Below, piece by piece: positions 31,311 to 40,838 of a DNA stretch of 57,647 bases. Both the position numbers and the translations under genes were made by a program. Each line of letters begins with the position of its first letter. The first letter of the stretch is position 1. Origin of the DNA: Oerskovia enterophila (GTDB lineage: Bacteria; Actinomycetota; Actinomycetes; Actinomycetales; Cellulomonadaceae); NCBI RefSeq assembly GCF_001692445.1, contig NZ_MAQA01000028.1, positions 1 to 57,647 of the forward strand, given 5' to 3'. A model generated the notes under the pieces. It was not told the DNA's origin. It made no database searches and was given only the letters and a program-made list of their open reading frames with translations.

Positions 31311-32675
31311 GTGACCGACTCCTCCGAAGACTCCCCGGGCCGCACGATCTCGGTGCTGGGTCGCCCGGTCCCGACGAGCACGCTCCGGCTCGCCGAGCCC
31401 GCACCGAGCGGCCCGCAGGTCCTCGCCGACGGCCTGCTGACGATCTCCAGGACCGTCCTGACCTCGGCCGGTCTCGGCTTCCTGGTCCTCCTCGGCGCAT
31501 GGCTCACGCTCGAGGAGGGATTCCCGGACGTGTGGCGCGACCTGCACCTCGACCCGGTCAGCCGGGCCTCGATCGCCTACGTCTGCGCGGTCCTCGCCGC
31601 GGGCGGCATCCTGTACGCCCTGTCGAGCGCCGCGTCGCGCACGCTGCTCGGGCGCAGGCTCGACTCGCTCACGGGCACAGCTCCCGAGCGCGTGCCGGTG
31701 CGCACGGTACGGGCTCGAGCCCTCGCCGACGGCATCACTCCCACGGCGCCCCTCGCGGGGCTGTGCGTCGCCCTCCTGATCGCCGTCGGGGTCGCCGCCC
31801 TCCTGGTGGCCCCCATCCTGATCTTCGAGAGCGACATGGTGGCGGTCGGGCTGGTGGTGCTCGCCGGTGCAGCCCTCCTCGCCGGGCTCGTCGGGTCCGC
31901 GCTCTCGGCGCTGAGGAGCCGGGGACGACGGGCGTGGACGCTCCTGACCGACCGGTCCCGGCAGGCCTGGAACGACGAGGTCGTCCGGAACGCCGTGCGC
32001 ACCGAGAAGCGTCTCCGCCCCGCCGACGAGCGGACGATCGACCTCGGCAGGGTGCACCGCCTGACGGCCAGAGCACAGAGGCCGCTGACCGTCGTCGGCG
32101 GCGTCCTGCTCGGTGCGGGACCGGTCGTGGGGTTCGTGGCGGTCTTCCTCCGACAACCGGGGCGGAACGCGGACACCCTGTACTACGACGAGAAGGGTGA
32201 GGCGGCGATCGACGTGCTCATCACGTCGGGGGCCGTGCTCGCGCTCGCAGGATCGGCGGCCCTCCTGCTCGCCCTCGTGGCGACCACCGTGGTCAGGGCC
32301 CTCGAGCGCGGCGCGCTGCGCAGGCACGCGCTGGCCGACGACGCAGGCTCGTGGCGGCCCGACGACGCGTTCCTCCGGCAGGCTCTCGACGGGCCACCTC
32401 TGCTCTGGGCGGGAGGCGTCCTGCTCCTCGGGCTCGCGACCGTCGTCGTCCCGGCCGTCCTGGCACTGCTCCAGGTCACCGGCGATCCCGCGCACCCTCT
32501 GACGACCTACCGCAGCACGATCGAGGCCACGGCCGCGGTGTTGCTCACCGTCGCGCTCCTCGGGGCCGTCGCGGTCACCGTCGGCATGCCGGTGGGGGTC
32601 GGGTTCCGTCAGCTGCTCCGCGAGGCGTGGCACCCGGGGGACGATCCGGCACCGGCAGCGGTCACCGGCTCCTGA
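31311..32675 (+). CDS. Multi-spanning membrane protein of unknown function
   Basis: This 454-residue protein starts at GTG 31311. A -10-like TACCCT ends six bases before the GTG, so the mRNA may be leaderless. About eight membrane segments are visible (for example SAGLGFLVLLGAWLTL, LCVALLIAVGVAALLVAPIL, LLWAGGVLLLGLATVVVPAV). A basic cytoplasmic stretch RSRGRRAWTLLTDRSRQAW lies in the middle. No transport or enzyme motif is recognisable. It is divergent from purF, with a 117-bp shared promoter region. Confidence 0.75.
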   Translation: MTDSSEDSPGRTISVLGRPVPTSTLRLAEPAPSGPQVLADGLLTISRTVLTSAGLGFLVLLGAWLTLEEGFPDVWRDLHLDPVSRASIAYVCAVLAAGGILYALSSAASRTLLGRRLDSLTGTAPERVPVRTVRARALADGITPTAPLAGLCVALLIAVGVAALLVAPILIFESDMVAVGLVVLAGAALLAGLVGSALSALRSRGRRAWTLLTDRSRQAWNDEVVRNAVRTEKRLRPADERTIDLGRVHRLTARAQRPLTVVGGVLLGAGPVVGFVAVFLRQPGRNADTLYYDEKGEAAIDVLITSGAVLALAGSAALLLALVATTVVRALERGALRRHALADDAGSWRPDDAFLRQALDGPPLLWAGGVLLLGLATVVVPAVLALLQVTGDPAHPLTTYRSTIEATAAVLLTVALLGAVAVTVGMPVGVGFRQLLREAWHPGDDPAPAAVTGS

Positions 32676-32834
32676 CGCGGGCGGTCCTCCCGCCGGCATG
32701 TCTCTCCGGTCGGCACTGCCTTCCGGCCGGCACGGCCTTCCGGCCCGCCGGCCGATGTCACCGCTCGACGGCGAAGGGCATGCGGGGCCGGCGCGCGGAC
32801 TCGACGAGCCGCGCACCGCGCGACACCGAAGGCG

Positions 32835-33263
32835 TCAGCGGCGCAGGCTGCGCTTGTCGGCCCAGATCGCCAGGGCGCCCGCGACGAGCGTCGTGAGCGT
32901 CGTCGCACCGAGGACGATCACGCTGAGATAGACCCCCGGCTTGAGGACGCCGCTCGCAGCGGGAGAGACGAGCCAGGAGATGCCGACGGCCAGGCCCAGC
33001 ACGATCCCTGCCAGCGCACCGGTCAGGAAGAACGCCTTGTAGCGCGGAGCGCGGCGGACCGTGGTCGGGTCGATGACCGACTCGATCTCGACCTCGTCAC
33101 CACGAAGGCCCTGGTTCGCGTCGTCGCGCGGTGCGCCGAACGTCGTGGGGTCGGTGCTGCCGGCGGTGCTGGTGCTGCCGGTCGAGCCGGCCTCCGGCGT
33201 CGAAGCGGCGTCGAGGCCGGTCGGGGTCTCGTTCACGTCGGGGTCGGGGGTGCTCGTGCTCAC
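32835..33263 (-). CDS. Small membrane protein with acidic/Thr-Ser-rich N-terminus
   Basis: This 142-residue protein starts at GTG 33263. The first 75 residues are Ser/Thr/Pro/Asp-rich and disordered (STSTAGSTDPTTFGAPRDD). Two membrane segments follow (about 85-107 and 115-135), with a basic end ADKRSLRR. There is no signal peptide cleavage motif. Such short two-helix proteins are common near purF in related actinomycetes, and the function is unknown. Confidence 0.75.
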   Translation of the reverse strand: MSTSTPDPDVNETPTGLDAASTPEAGSTGSTSTAGSTDPTTFGAPRDDANQGLRGDEVEIESVIDPTTVRRAPRYKAFFLTGALAGIVLGLAVGISWLVSPAASGVLKPGVYLSVIVLGATTLTTLVAGALAIWADKRSLRR

Positions 33264-33396
33264 GCGCCGACAGTACCCCGTCCCACTGGGAATCCCCTGT
33301 GCCCTCCCCCCGACCGGTGGCAGGCCCGCGCTCGCCGTTCGCCTTCTCCGCGGCGCGGCACGCACGGGTGCGCCCGCGCACCCGAGGGCGGGACGC

Positions 33397-33439
33397 CGTC
33401 GGGCCTGCTCCCCTGGCGACCAGGAGAGCAGGCCCGACG
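33397..33439. terminator. Hairpin terminator downstream of the nuclease gene
   Basis: CGTCGGGCCTGCTC (33397-33410) pairs with GAGCAGGCCCGACG (33426-33439), and the stem continues CCTGG/CCAGG to a CGA loop with one mismatch. It lies 26 bp after the stop of the large nuclease/nucleotidase gene on the minus strand. Confidence 0.85.
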
Positions 33440-33465
33440 ACGTTCAGACGATCACACGCGCTGCG

Positions 33466-36400
33466 TCAGCCGCACGTGACCGCCGGGTAGGCCAGGTCGT
33501 AGGTCTCGTAGAAGCCCTGGCCGTCCTGCCACTTGTACGCCGCGACGCGCACCGTGCCCGCGGGCACCGACGTCGCACGGCTGTTGAACGACTGCGCTGC
33601 GATCTTGCCCGGCTGCAGCTTGGTGAACTTCTTCTCGCCGTACGCCGTCGTGTAGCGCACGTCGATCGGGAGCGACTCGCCGTTCGTGCCCTTGACCGAG
33701 AGGTGCACGCGACCCGCCACGCACTGGGTCGTGGCCGTCAGGCCGTCCATGACGACGTCGGGCAGGTCCGCACCCTCGACCGTCAGGGCCAGCCGCGTGA
33801 CCGTCCCGCTCGGGGCGGCGACGACGTACACGCCGTACTCGCCCCCCGCGGTCTCTGCCGGGACCGGCACCTCGAGGCTCGCAGCCCCGTTCGTGACCGT
33901 GCCCGTGGCCACGGGCGTGCCCGGGTTGGCCGCGTCGAACGCCGTGCCCGCAGGCACGAGGTACGCCGAGACGCCCGTGTTGAGCGGGCTGCCGAGCGAC
34001 GTGAGGTTCAGGCGCGAGACCTGGGCCGTCACGGACTCGCCCGCGGTGACCGTCCCCAGACCGTCCGCGACCACGCTGCGACGAGCGAAGTCGGGGCTGA
34101 GGTTCGGGTGGGTCTGCAGGTAGGAGATCCACGCGTCGCGGTCGATCAGACCCGAGTCGCGCGCGTCCGTGCCCTGCGCGAAGACCCGGAAGTTGTCACC
34201 ACCCGTGGCGAGGAACGAGAACGTCGCGACCCGGTACGTCTTGGCCGGGTCGAGCGGCTCGCCGTTGACCAGGACCGAGGTGACGTTGTCGCCGGGGGTG
34301 GCGTTCACGTCGGTCGTCTTGACCGTGTACTTGACGTTGTCCGACAGGCCCAGCGCCAGGAACGGGCGCGACGGGCGCGTGCCGTCGGGGTTGGTCTGCC
34401 ACTGCTGCTCGAGCATCGTCTCGACCTGCGCGCCCGTGAGGGACACCGTCCACAGGTTGTTGACGAAGGGCAGGACCGCGTTGGCCTCGGCGTAGGTGAT
34501 CACGCCGTCGTCGCCGTAGAACAGCTCGTTGCGCAGGCCGCCCGCGTTGACGACACCGAAGTCGGCGCCGCCTCGGGCCGGGTCGGCCAGCGTGTCGAGC
34601 AGCGAGGTCGCCACGAGGTTGCCCAGGGTCGACTCCGAGGCACGGTCGTCACGACCCGTGGAGGGCAGCGGGCCCGAGCCCTTGTACGTGCCGTCGACGT
34701 ACGAGCCGCCCAGGAAGGCGGTCGTGATGTCCGCGGTGACCGAGCCGACCGGCTGAGCGCCGATGACCTCGGCCTGCGCGAGCGCCGCGTCGACGATCGT
34801 CTTGACCTCGGCCACGCGCGGGTACGCCGCGACGAGCTCCGGAGCAGGCGTCGTGGTGCGCTTGACGTTCGCGACCGAGTAGTCGGTGACCTCGTCCGTC
34901 GCGGTGTCGAACGTCAGGCTCACGTGCCCGATGTTCTCGCCGTAGCTGCCCGTCTGCAGGACGGGACGGGTCTTGTCGGTGCCGGGGATCGGCGCCTCCC
35001 ACGCGTACTGCTTGTGGGTGTGGCCCGTGAAGATCGCCGCGACACGGGCGTCCGTGTCGTTGACGATCTGCTCGAACGCGCCCTGGTGGGCGAGCTCCTG
35101 CTCGAGCGAGGAGCCGTCCGGCGTGCCGGCGCTCGCACCCTCGTGGTAGAGCGCGACCAGCAGGTCGGCCTCACCGTTCGCCGGGTCGCCGTCACGCAGC
35201 TGCGCGGCCACGCGGTTCACGGCCTCGACGGGGTCGCCGAACGAGAGGTCCGCGATCCCGGACGGGGTCACGAGCGTCGGGGTCTCCTCGGTGACGGCGC
35301 CGATGACGCCGACCTTGACGCCGTCGACGTCGATCACCGCGTACTCCGGCAGGACCGGGTTGGTGGTGTCCTTGGCGTAGACGTTGGCGCCCAGGTAGGA
35401 CCAGTCGGCCGCGTCGGTCACGCGCCCCGCCAGGTCGCTGAAGCCCTTGTCGAACTCGTGGTTGCCCACCGCGGAGGCGGACAGGTCCAGGGCGTTGAGC
35501 ACGTCGATGGTCGGCTGGTCGTCCTGCAGCGCCGACGCGAAGAGCGACGCGCCGATGTTGTCGCCGACCGAGAGGAACGCGGTGCCCGCCGGGTTGGCGG
35601 CGCGCAGCTGCTCGACGGTCCCGGCGAAGTTGACCGTGTTCGCGTCGATACGACCGTGGAAGTCGTTGATCGCGAGCAGGTCGAGCTCCTTGACCCCGCC
35701 CGGCTCCTCGCCGCCCAGCTCGAGGCCGACGACGATCGGGTCGTGGTCGGACGAGCGGAACGCCGTGGTGTCGTACAGGTTCGAGACGTTGTAGTTGTAG
35801 CGGCTGTACTCGTTCGCGATGGGCTCGACCGAGTTGATGTTCCAGATGTCGGTGTCCGTCACGGCAGCGGCGGCACCGGGCGAGGCGAGCACGTGGTCGA
35901 GCGAGCCGACGAGGCCGTCGAACAGGTACGTCTCCTTGCCCGTGGTGGGACCGAGGTCCACGTAGCCCGCGTCCGTCAGGACCTTGATCGGGTCTTCCTG
36001 GGCGTAGGCGTTGAAGTCGCCCGCGAGCAGCACCTTGTCGGTGCCGGCGGCCGTGGAGACCTGGTCGGCGAACGTGACGAGCGCCGTGGCCTGCTTGACG
36101 CGCGAGGCGTTCGAGGCGCCCTGCCCGTCGCCCTGGTCGGCGTCGGCACCCGAGCCCGAGCCCTTGGACTTGAAGTGGTTGGCGATGACGACGAAGTCCG
36201 AGGAGGCCTCTCCCCCGGCGACCCGGAAGGTCTGGGCGAGCGGCTCACGCGCGTTGTCGAAGGCCGCGACGTCGTGGATGACCGAGGCCCCCACGGGCTC
36301 GACGGCCGCGGGACGGTAGATGAAGGCCGTGCGGATGACGTCCTCCGAGGCGGGCAGCGTGGCCGGGGAGGGCACGAACGCCCAGGTCCCCGCGCCGGCC

Positions 36401-38211
36401 GCAGCGTTGAGCTTCGAGGTGAGCGTCGAGAGCGCCGAGTCGCGGTCCTTGCCGAACGCCTTCGAGTTCTCGATCTCCTCGAGCGAGACCACGTCCGCGT
36501 CGAGCGCGTTGATCGCCGCGACGATCTTGGTCTCCTGACGCTGCAGGTTGGTCGCGTCCGCCGCGCCGCGGGCGTCGCAGCCCGTGCGCACCGTGACGGG
36601 GTTGCCCTCGCGGTCCGTGTAGAACTGGCACCCGCTGAGCTGGTCGCCCGTCGTGGTGAAGTAGTTCAGGACGTTGAACGTCGCCACGGTCGCGTCGCCG
36701 CCCACGTCCTCCGGCGAGTCCGTGCGCGTGTTCGCGAACGTCGCGGGCTGCACCGCGGCGGCGTTGGCCGGGGTCAGCTCCGTGACGGGCTGGAAGTTCC
36801 AGCCGTCGAACCGGTAGTCGAGGACCACGGGCGACGTGAACGTCGCGAGCGCTCCGACGCGCACGGGTGCGCCACCGGTCAGGTACGGCAGAGGCTTGGC
36901 CTTGTTGGCCGCGTTGTTGAAGTTGGTCGTCGCGCCGTCGTCGAGGTTGACCCGGCGGGCGTTCGCGTCGGCGACCGCGGCTGCGGCCTCCGCGCTGCCC
37001 GGGCGGCCGACCGACGTGGGCTGACGGAGCGGCTCGGTGCCGCTGGCCAGGACGACCGATCCGTAGTAGTTCGTGTCGTAGTTGTCGGCGACGGTGTAGT
37101 CACCGGCGGGCTGGACCAGCATGCCCTCGAGCTTCTCGCGGTCCGCGTCGGTCGCGGGGTACGCGACGTTCGCGGGCTTCACGACCTCGGCGGGGTCCGT
37201 CAGGACCGTCCAGCCGCCCGCGGCAGGCGTGACCTGCGTCAGGCCGAAGTACTCCGAGACGACTCCCGTGACCTCGACGTGCTGACCGACCTGCAGCGCC
37301 GTCGCCGCAGCCTTCGAGTACACGAAGAGGCCGTCCGACGCGGTGTGCGTCGCGAGGTCCAGGTCGCCGCCCGAGCCGGCCGTCTGGATGTAGAGGCCGT
37401 CGAAACCGCCCGAGGGGTAGGTCGCGGTCACGACGCCGCGCGTCGTGACGGTCTGGCCCACGAGGGGGCTCGCGGCGCCCGTGCCCTGGATCTCGGCGAT
37501 GGTCTTGGCCGTGCCTGGCTCGGGGTCCGGGCCGGGGCCCGAGCCGCCACCGCTGTTCTGCGGGGTGACGGTGCTGCTGACCGCGAAGTCCACGGAGTTG
37601 TCGTCCGTGTCCGCGCCGGCCGCACGGTTGAGCGAGCTGGGCACGTTGTTCGCGGTGCCCGCAGGAGCAGCGGCGGTCTCGAACGTGTTGGACGAGCCGT
37701 AGCCCAGGAGGTCGACGACCTGCGCGTTGCCCACGAGCGAGCCCGGCGTCAGCGTGATCGCCGAGGGTGACTTGACCAGCGCGAGCGTGCCGTTCTGACC
37801 CTGCGGAGCGATGGTGCCCGTCGCGTCCGGAGTGGGGAGAGCGGCGCCGTTGGCGCCGTTCGAGGCGCCCTGGACCAGGTAGTAGCCACCGGCCTTGATC
37901 TTGCCCGACAGCGGGACGACGCCGTTCGAGGCCCCCGTGCCCGTCGCGGACCGGTACTGGACGGACCATCCGGTGAGGTCGATGTCCGCGGCCGTCGGGT
38001 TGTAGAGCTCGACGAACTTGTTGAGGTACGGGGCGTTGGCGCTGCCACCGTTGAGGTACGCCTCGTTGATGACGACGGACGACCCGTCGACCGCAGCAGA
38101 GGCAGCCCCCGCGGCTACCGTGCTGAACGCCGCCGTGGCGACGAGCGACGCGGACAGGGTGGCCGCGACCACACCTCTCCTGCGTCGGGACTGATCATGA
38201 CTACCGATCAC
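33466..38211 (-). CDS. Secreted ExeM/NucH-type nuclease fused to 5'-nucleotidase
   Basis: This 1,581-residue exported protein starts at GTG 38211 behind AAGGAG. Order: signal peptide (to about 40), lamin-tail domain (about 42-170, VVINEAYLNGGS), Gly/Pro linker, OB-fold-like segment (about 210-330), then an endonuclease/exonuclease/phosphatase domain (about 505-825: ATFNVLNYF, LEEIENSKAFG, VVIANHFKSKG, LLAGDFNAY, SSDHDPIVVG). A calcineurin-like 5'-nucleotidase follows (about 840-1100: NDFHGRID, GNHEFDKG, FTGHTHKQY) with its C-terminal domain (about 1150-1330) and a beta-sandwich tail. It should cut extracellular DNA to nucleotides and strip phosphate, giving nucleosides. There is no LPxTG, so it is likely released. 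Confidence 0.92.
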   Translation of the reverse strand: MIGSHDQSRRRRGVVAATLSASLVATAAFSTVAAGAASAAVDGSSVVINEAYLNGGSANAPYLNKFVELYNPTAADIDLTGWSVQYRSATGTGASNGVVPLSGKIKAGGYYLVQGASNGANGAALPTPDATGTIAPQGQNGTLALVKSPSAITLTPGSLVGNAQVVDLLGYGSSNTFETAAAPAGTANNVPSSLNRAAGADTDDNSVDFAVSSTVTPQNSGGGSGPGPDPEPGTAKTIAEIQGTGAASPLVGQTVTTRGVVTATYPSGGFDGLYIQTAGSGGDLDLATHTASDGLFVYSKAAATALQVGQHVEVTGVVSEYFGLTQVTPAAGGWTVLTDPAEVVKPANVAYPATDADREKLEGMLVQPAGDYTVADNYDTNYYGSVVLASGTEPLRQPTSVGRPGSAEAAAAVADANARRVNLDDGATTNFNNAANKAKPLPYLTGGAPVRVGALATFTSPVVLDYRFDGWNFQPVTELTPANAAAVQPATFANTRTDSPEDVGGDATVATFNVLNYFTTTGDQLSGCQFYTDREGNPVTVRTGCDARGAADATNLQRQETKIVAAINALDADVVSLEEIENSKAFGKDRDSALSTLTSKLNAAAGAGTWAFVPSPATLPASEDVIRTAFIYRPAAVEPVGASVIHDVAAFDNAREPLAQTFRVAGGEASSDFVVIANHFKSKGSGSGADADQGDGQGASNASRVKQATALVTFADQVSTAAGTDKVLLAGDFNAYAQEDPIKVLTDAGYVDLGPTTGKETYLFDGLVGSLDHVLASPGAAAAVTDTDIWNINSVEPIANEYSRYNYNVSNLYDTTAFRSSDHDPIVVGLELGGEEPGGVKELDLLAINDFHGRIDANTVNFAGTVEQLRAANPAGTAFLSVGDNIGASLFASALQDDQPTIDVLNALDLSASAVGNHEFDKGFSDLAGRVTDAADWSYLGANVYAKDTTNPVLPEYAVIDVDGVKVGVIGAVTEETPTLVTPSGIADLSFGDPVEAVNRVAAQLRDGDPANGEADLLVALYHEGASAGTPDGSSLEQELAHQGAFEQIVNDTDARVAAIFTGHTHKQYAWEAPIPGTDKTRPVLQTGSYGENIGHVSLTFDTATDEVTDYSVANVKRTTTPAPELVAAYPRVAEVKTIVDAALAQAEVIGAQPVGSVTADITTAFLGGSYVDGTYKGSGPLPSTGRDDRASESTLGNLVATSLLDTLADPARGGADFGVVNAGGLRNELFYGDDGVITYAEANAVLPFVNNLWTVSLTGAQVETMLEQQWQTNPDGTRPSRPFLALGLSDNVKYTVKTTDVNATPGDNVTSVLVNGEPLDPAKTYRVATFSFLATGGDNFRVFAQGTDARDSGLIDRDAWISYLQTHPNLSPDFARRSVVADGLGTVTAGESVTAQVSRLNLTSLGSPLNTGVSAYLVPAGTAFDAANPGTPVATGTVTNGAASLEVPVPAETAGGEYGVYVVAAPSGTVTRLALTVEGADLPDVVMDGLTATTQCVAGRVHLSVKGTNGESLPIDVRYTTAYGEKKFTKLQPGKIAAQSFNSRATSVPAGTVRVAAYKWQDGQGFYETYDLAYPAVTCG

Positions 38212-38561
38212 GCTGACTCCTTCGTGTCGTGGCCGGGTTCCCGGCGCGCCCACCTCGGCGCGGGTGGCGCAGGTGCGGGCTCTGGAATCCAACAGCAGGC
38301 TGATGAACGCGCGGTGTCCGGCCGGTCACTTCCGGTCGAACGCCCGCTTCCCCCTACGAACGGCACTGTCCTGCCGGGGTGCGCGACGTCGTCGTGCGTA
38401 GACCGGTCGACGGGCGCCGTCGCCCGTTCGTCCTGGCACGCTATCTCACGATGCAGACACTGGGAACTTCGGAGGTGCGGGTCGCGGGGCGAAGTTCACC
38501 CGCCGGTCGAGAAGTGCCCTGGGCCCGACGGCGGCGCGCGGGTCCGCGCGGTCGGCTCGCC
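38212..38561. other. 350-bp region upstream of the nuclease gene
   Basis: No gene is supported. The region holds the nuclease promoter. GGTCACTTCCG (38324-38334) and GTTCACCCGCC (38494-38504) each resemble one 11-bp unit of an actinomycete PHO box, but neither has a good adjacent second unit. Confidence 0.4.
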
Positions 38562-38939
38562 CTAGCGGTCGCGGCGGCGGGCGGCCTGCAACGGCAGCAG
38601 CGCCGAGATGTCCGACCGTTCGCCGGACGCGCTGATGCGTCCGTCGGCGACGGCATCGGCCCAGGCCACGGCGCCCGTGACCAGGCCGAGCCAGGTCTCG
38701 GGGTCCGTCTCGACCACGTTGGGCGGGGTCCCGCGGGTGTGCCGCGGTCCCTCGACGGCCTGGACCGCCCCGTACGGAGGGACCCGGACCTCGACCGCGT
38801 GCCCCGGTGAGACCTCGGCGAGCTCCTCGAGCGTGAAGCGGACGGCGGTCGTGACCTCGGGGCGCCCGGCGGCACCGTCCTGCCAGGCGGCCAGGGCGGT
38901 ACGGCCGACGGCCGGGTCGGTGCGGCGACGAGGAGGCAT
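38562..38939 (-). CDS. Sterol-carrier-protein-like small protein
   Basis: This 125-residue protein starts at ATG 38939 (GAGGAGG region upstream), a start that avoids the hairpin farther upstream. It corresponds to the actinobacterial sterol carrier family protein group: AVRFTLEELAEVSPGHAVEVRVPPYGAVQAVEG, then PPNVVETDPETWLGLVTGAVAWADAVADGRISASG. The group is found near purF in other actinomycetes. It may bind a lipid-like ligand; no ligand is known. Confidence 0.85.
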   Translation of the reverse strand: MPPRRRTDPAVGRTALAAWQDGAAGRPEVTTAVRFTLEELAEVSPGHAVEVRVPPYGAVQAVEGPRHTRGTPPNVVETDPETWLGLVTGAVAWADAVADGRISASGERSDISALLPLQAARRRDR

Positions 38940-38958
38940 GGGTCCATCCTCCCCTCTG

Positions 38959-39027
38959 CCCCGCCGAGTGCATGATTCCGCTGCGACTCGCCGGGCGTTT
39001 CGCAGCGGAATCATGCACTCAGCGGGG
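38959..39027. repeat. 27-bp intergenic hairpin with one mismatch
   Basis: The left arm 38959-38985 (core GAGTGCATGATTCCGCTGCG) pairs with 39001-39027 except at one position; the loop is 15 nt. It lies 8 bp after the end of the RNase gene on the minus strand and probably ends its transcript. The flank CCGCCGAG and loop GCGACTCGCCGGGCG resemble the hairpin at 5723-5784. Confidence 0.8.
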
Positions 39028-39035
39028 AAGGCGAC

Positions 39036-40634
39036 TCAGACCAGGTCGAACCCGACCTTCCGCAGCTCGATCGACGCCTCGCGCAGCCGCACCCGGACCG
39101 GGTCGCCGAGCGGCAGGCCGACGCCCTGGACGCTCGCACGGACCGCTGGTTCGGCGATCACGACCTGACCACGCACCAGGTCGTGGCCGGCCGTCGCCGG
39201 TGCTGCCGCTCCGGCAGAGGGGTCGCCGGAAGCGGAGGTGGCCGACCCGTCGCGGGCCGACGCCTTCGCCGCCCGCTCGGCATCCTTGGTCGCGCGGCGT
39301 CGGCGCTCGTCGTCGTTCTCGACGTCGACCACGACCGCGTCGAACTCCTCGCCCACGCGGCCCGCGAGCAGCGCGGCCTCGACGACGTCGACGCTCGACC
39401 GCTCGTACGAGCCGGCCCTCTGTCCCGTGCGAGCCATGGTCCGCGGTAGGCCGGGGAGCGCCTCGCGCACCCAGGTCGGGACCTCCGTCCCCGCGCTGAG
39501 CGCCAGGCAGATCTCGGTGCCGTAGCGGTCGACCAGGCGGCGCAGCGGTGCGGTCACGTGCGCGTACTCGGCCGCGATGGCGGCGTGCGCGACGTCGTCG
39601 GGCACCTCAGGAGGCTGCCCCACCCCGCCGAACGGCGCGTACGAGGCCCCCCGGAACAGCGACGTCGCCTCGTTGAGGAACGCGGCGTGCCGCGAGGTCC
39701 CCGAGTCGAGCGACGGCAGCAGGTCGCCGTACGCGACGTCCTCGGGCCAGTCGATGCCCAGCGCCCGGGCCGTGCGCCGCAGGCGCGCGAGGTCACGCGG
39801 GTCCGCCGCGGGCAGGGTGCGGAAGATCCCGACACCGCCCGCGCGCATGAGCCGTGCCGCCGCGATCCCGGTCAGCAGGGAGATCTGGGCGTTCCACCCC
39901 TCGACCGGCAGCGTCGAGCGGAACGCGAGCCCGAACGTCCCGTCCGGGTGCGCCACGACGTCCTGCTCGGGCACGTTGAGCGACACGCCGCCCCGCTCCC
40001 GCTCGCGCGCCTCGCGCAGCAGCCCGATCTCGCGGAGCAGGTCGAGCATCTCGCCCGCGTCGCCGGTGTCGAGGCGGGACTGGACCTCCTCGTAGGTGAG
40101 TCGCGCAGTGCTGCGCACGAGGGCACGCTCGACCCGCGCGGAGACGATCTCCCCGCGCTCGTCGAGCTCGACGTGCCAGACGGCGGCGGGCCGGTCCGCG
40201 TCCGGCAGGAGGCTCGCGGCCGACTCCGACAGCACCTCCGGGTGCAGCGGGGTCCGCTCGTCGGGGCCGTAGAGCGTCATGCCCCGCTCGTTCACCTCGG
40301 TGTCCAGCGCACCGCCCGGGGTCACGAACACCCCGAGGTCGGCGATCGCGTAGCGCACGACGAATCCCCCGGAGGTTCGTTCGAGGTGGACGGCCTGGTC
40401 GAGGTCCATGGAACCCGGCGGGTCGATCGTCACGAAGCCGACGGCACGCAGGTCCGCACGGCCCGACGACACGTCGGTCGCGGCCGCGGCCGCGGCGTCG
40501 TCGAGCACGTCCTGCGGGAACTCGGCGGGGATCTCCATCTCGGCACGCAGCGCCGCGAGCGCCGCGAGGACCGGGTCGGCTGCGGGCCGGACGGGGGCGG
40601 TGGTGGGCGCGATGCGCAGGTTCCTGGTGGGCAC
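39036..40634 (-). CDS. RNB-domain 3'-5' exoribonuclease (RNase II/R family)
   Basis: This 532-residue cytosolic ribonuclease has the RNB catalytic Asp cluster at about 68-80 (TIDPPGSMDLDQAVHLER), then VNERGMTLYGPDERTPLHPEVLSE and the late EYAHVTAPLRRLVDRYG. It lacks the N-terminal cold-shock and C-terminal S1 domains of full RNase II/R, although a short basic Ala-rich tail with QVVIAEPAVRASVQG may replace S1. This short form is common in actinobacteria. It starts at GTG 40634. It is ended by the hairpin at 38959-39027 and insulated upstream by a strong terminator. Confidence 0.92.
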   Translation of the reverse strand: MPTRNLRIAPTTAPVRPAADPVLAALAALRAEMEIPAEFPQDVLDDAAAAAATDVSSGRADLRAVGFVTIDPPGSMDLDQAVHLERTSGGFVVRYAIADLGVFVTPGGALDTEVNERGMTLYGPDERTPLHPEVLSESAASLLPDADRPAAVWHVELDERGEIVSARVERALVRSTARLTYEEVQSRLDTGDAGEMLDLLREIGLLREARERERGGVSLNVPEQDVVAHPDGTFGLAFRSTLPVEGWNAQISLLTGIAAARLMRAGGVGIFRTLPAADPRDLARLRRTARALGIDWPEDVAYGDLLPSLDSGTSRHAAFLNEATSLFRGASYAPFGGVGQPPEVPDDVAHAAIAAEYAHVTAPLRRLVDRYGTEICLALSAGTEVPTWVREALPGLPRTMARTGQRAGSYERSSVDVVEAALLAGRVGEEFDAVVVDVENDDERRRRATKDAERAAKASARDGSATSASGDPSAGAAAPATAGHDLVRGQVVIAEPAVRASVQGVGLPLGDPVRVRLREASIELRKVGFDLV

Positions 40635-40749
40635 GTCCCGACTCTAGGCCGTCGCTCCGGCGTCGGACGGTGGCGCGACGGGATCGCCGGACGGCAGAGC
40701 CGGGTGAGCTGCCGGCGGGGCCGCGTGCCGGCGAGGCCGCCGCACTGGC

Positions 40750-40793
40750 GACGAGGAACGGCCCCGGGCAGATGCCCGGGGCCGTTCCTCGTC
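40750..40793. terminator. 20-bp perfect hairpin, 4-nt loop
   Basis: GACGAGGAACGGCCCCGGGC (40750-40769) is exactly complementary to 40774-40793 around AGAT. It follows the last ABC ATPase gene by 45 bp and ends the five-gene importer operon. Confidence 0.9.
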
Positions 40794-40838
40794 CTGCCGG
40801 TCGCCTGCTCGCCACCGGCACCGCTGTGGCGGCCGACC

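Noticed and set aside
38324-38504. Confident PHO box upstream of the nuclease gene
   Set aside because: Each 11-bp unit matches but lacks a good adjacent second unit, so it is kept only as a weak remark.
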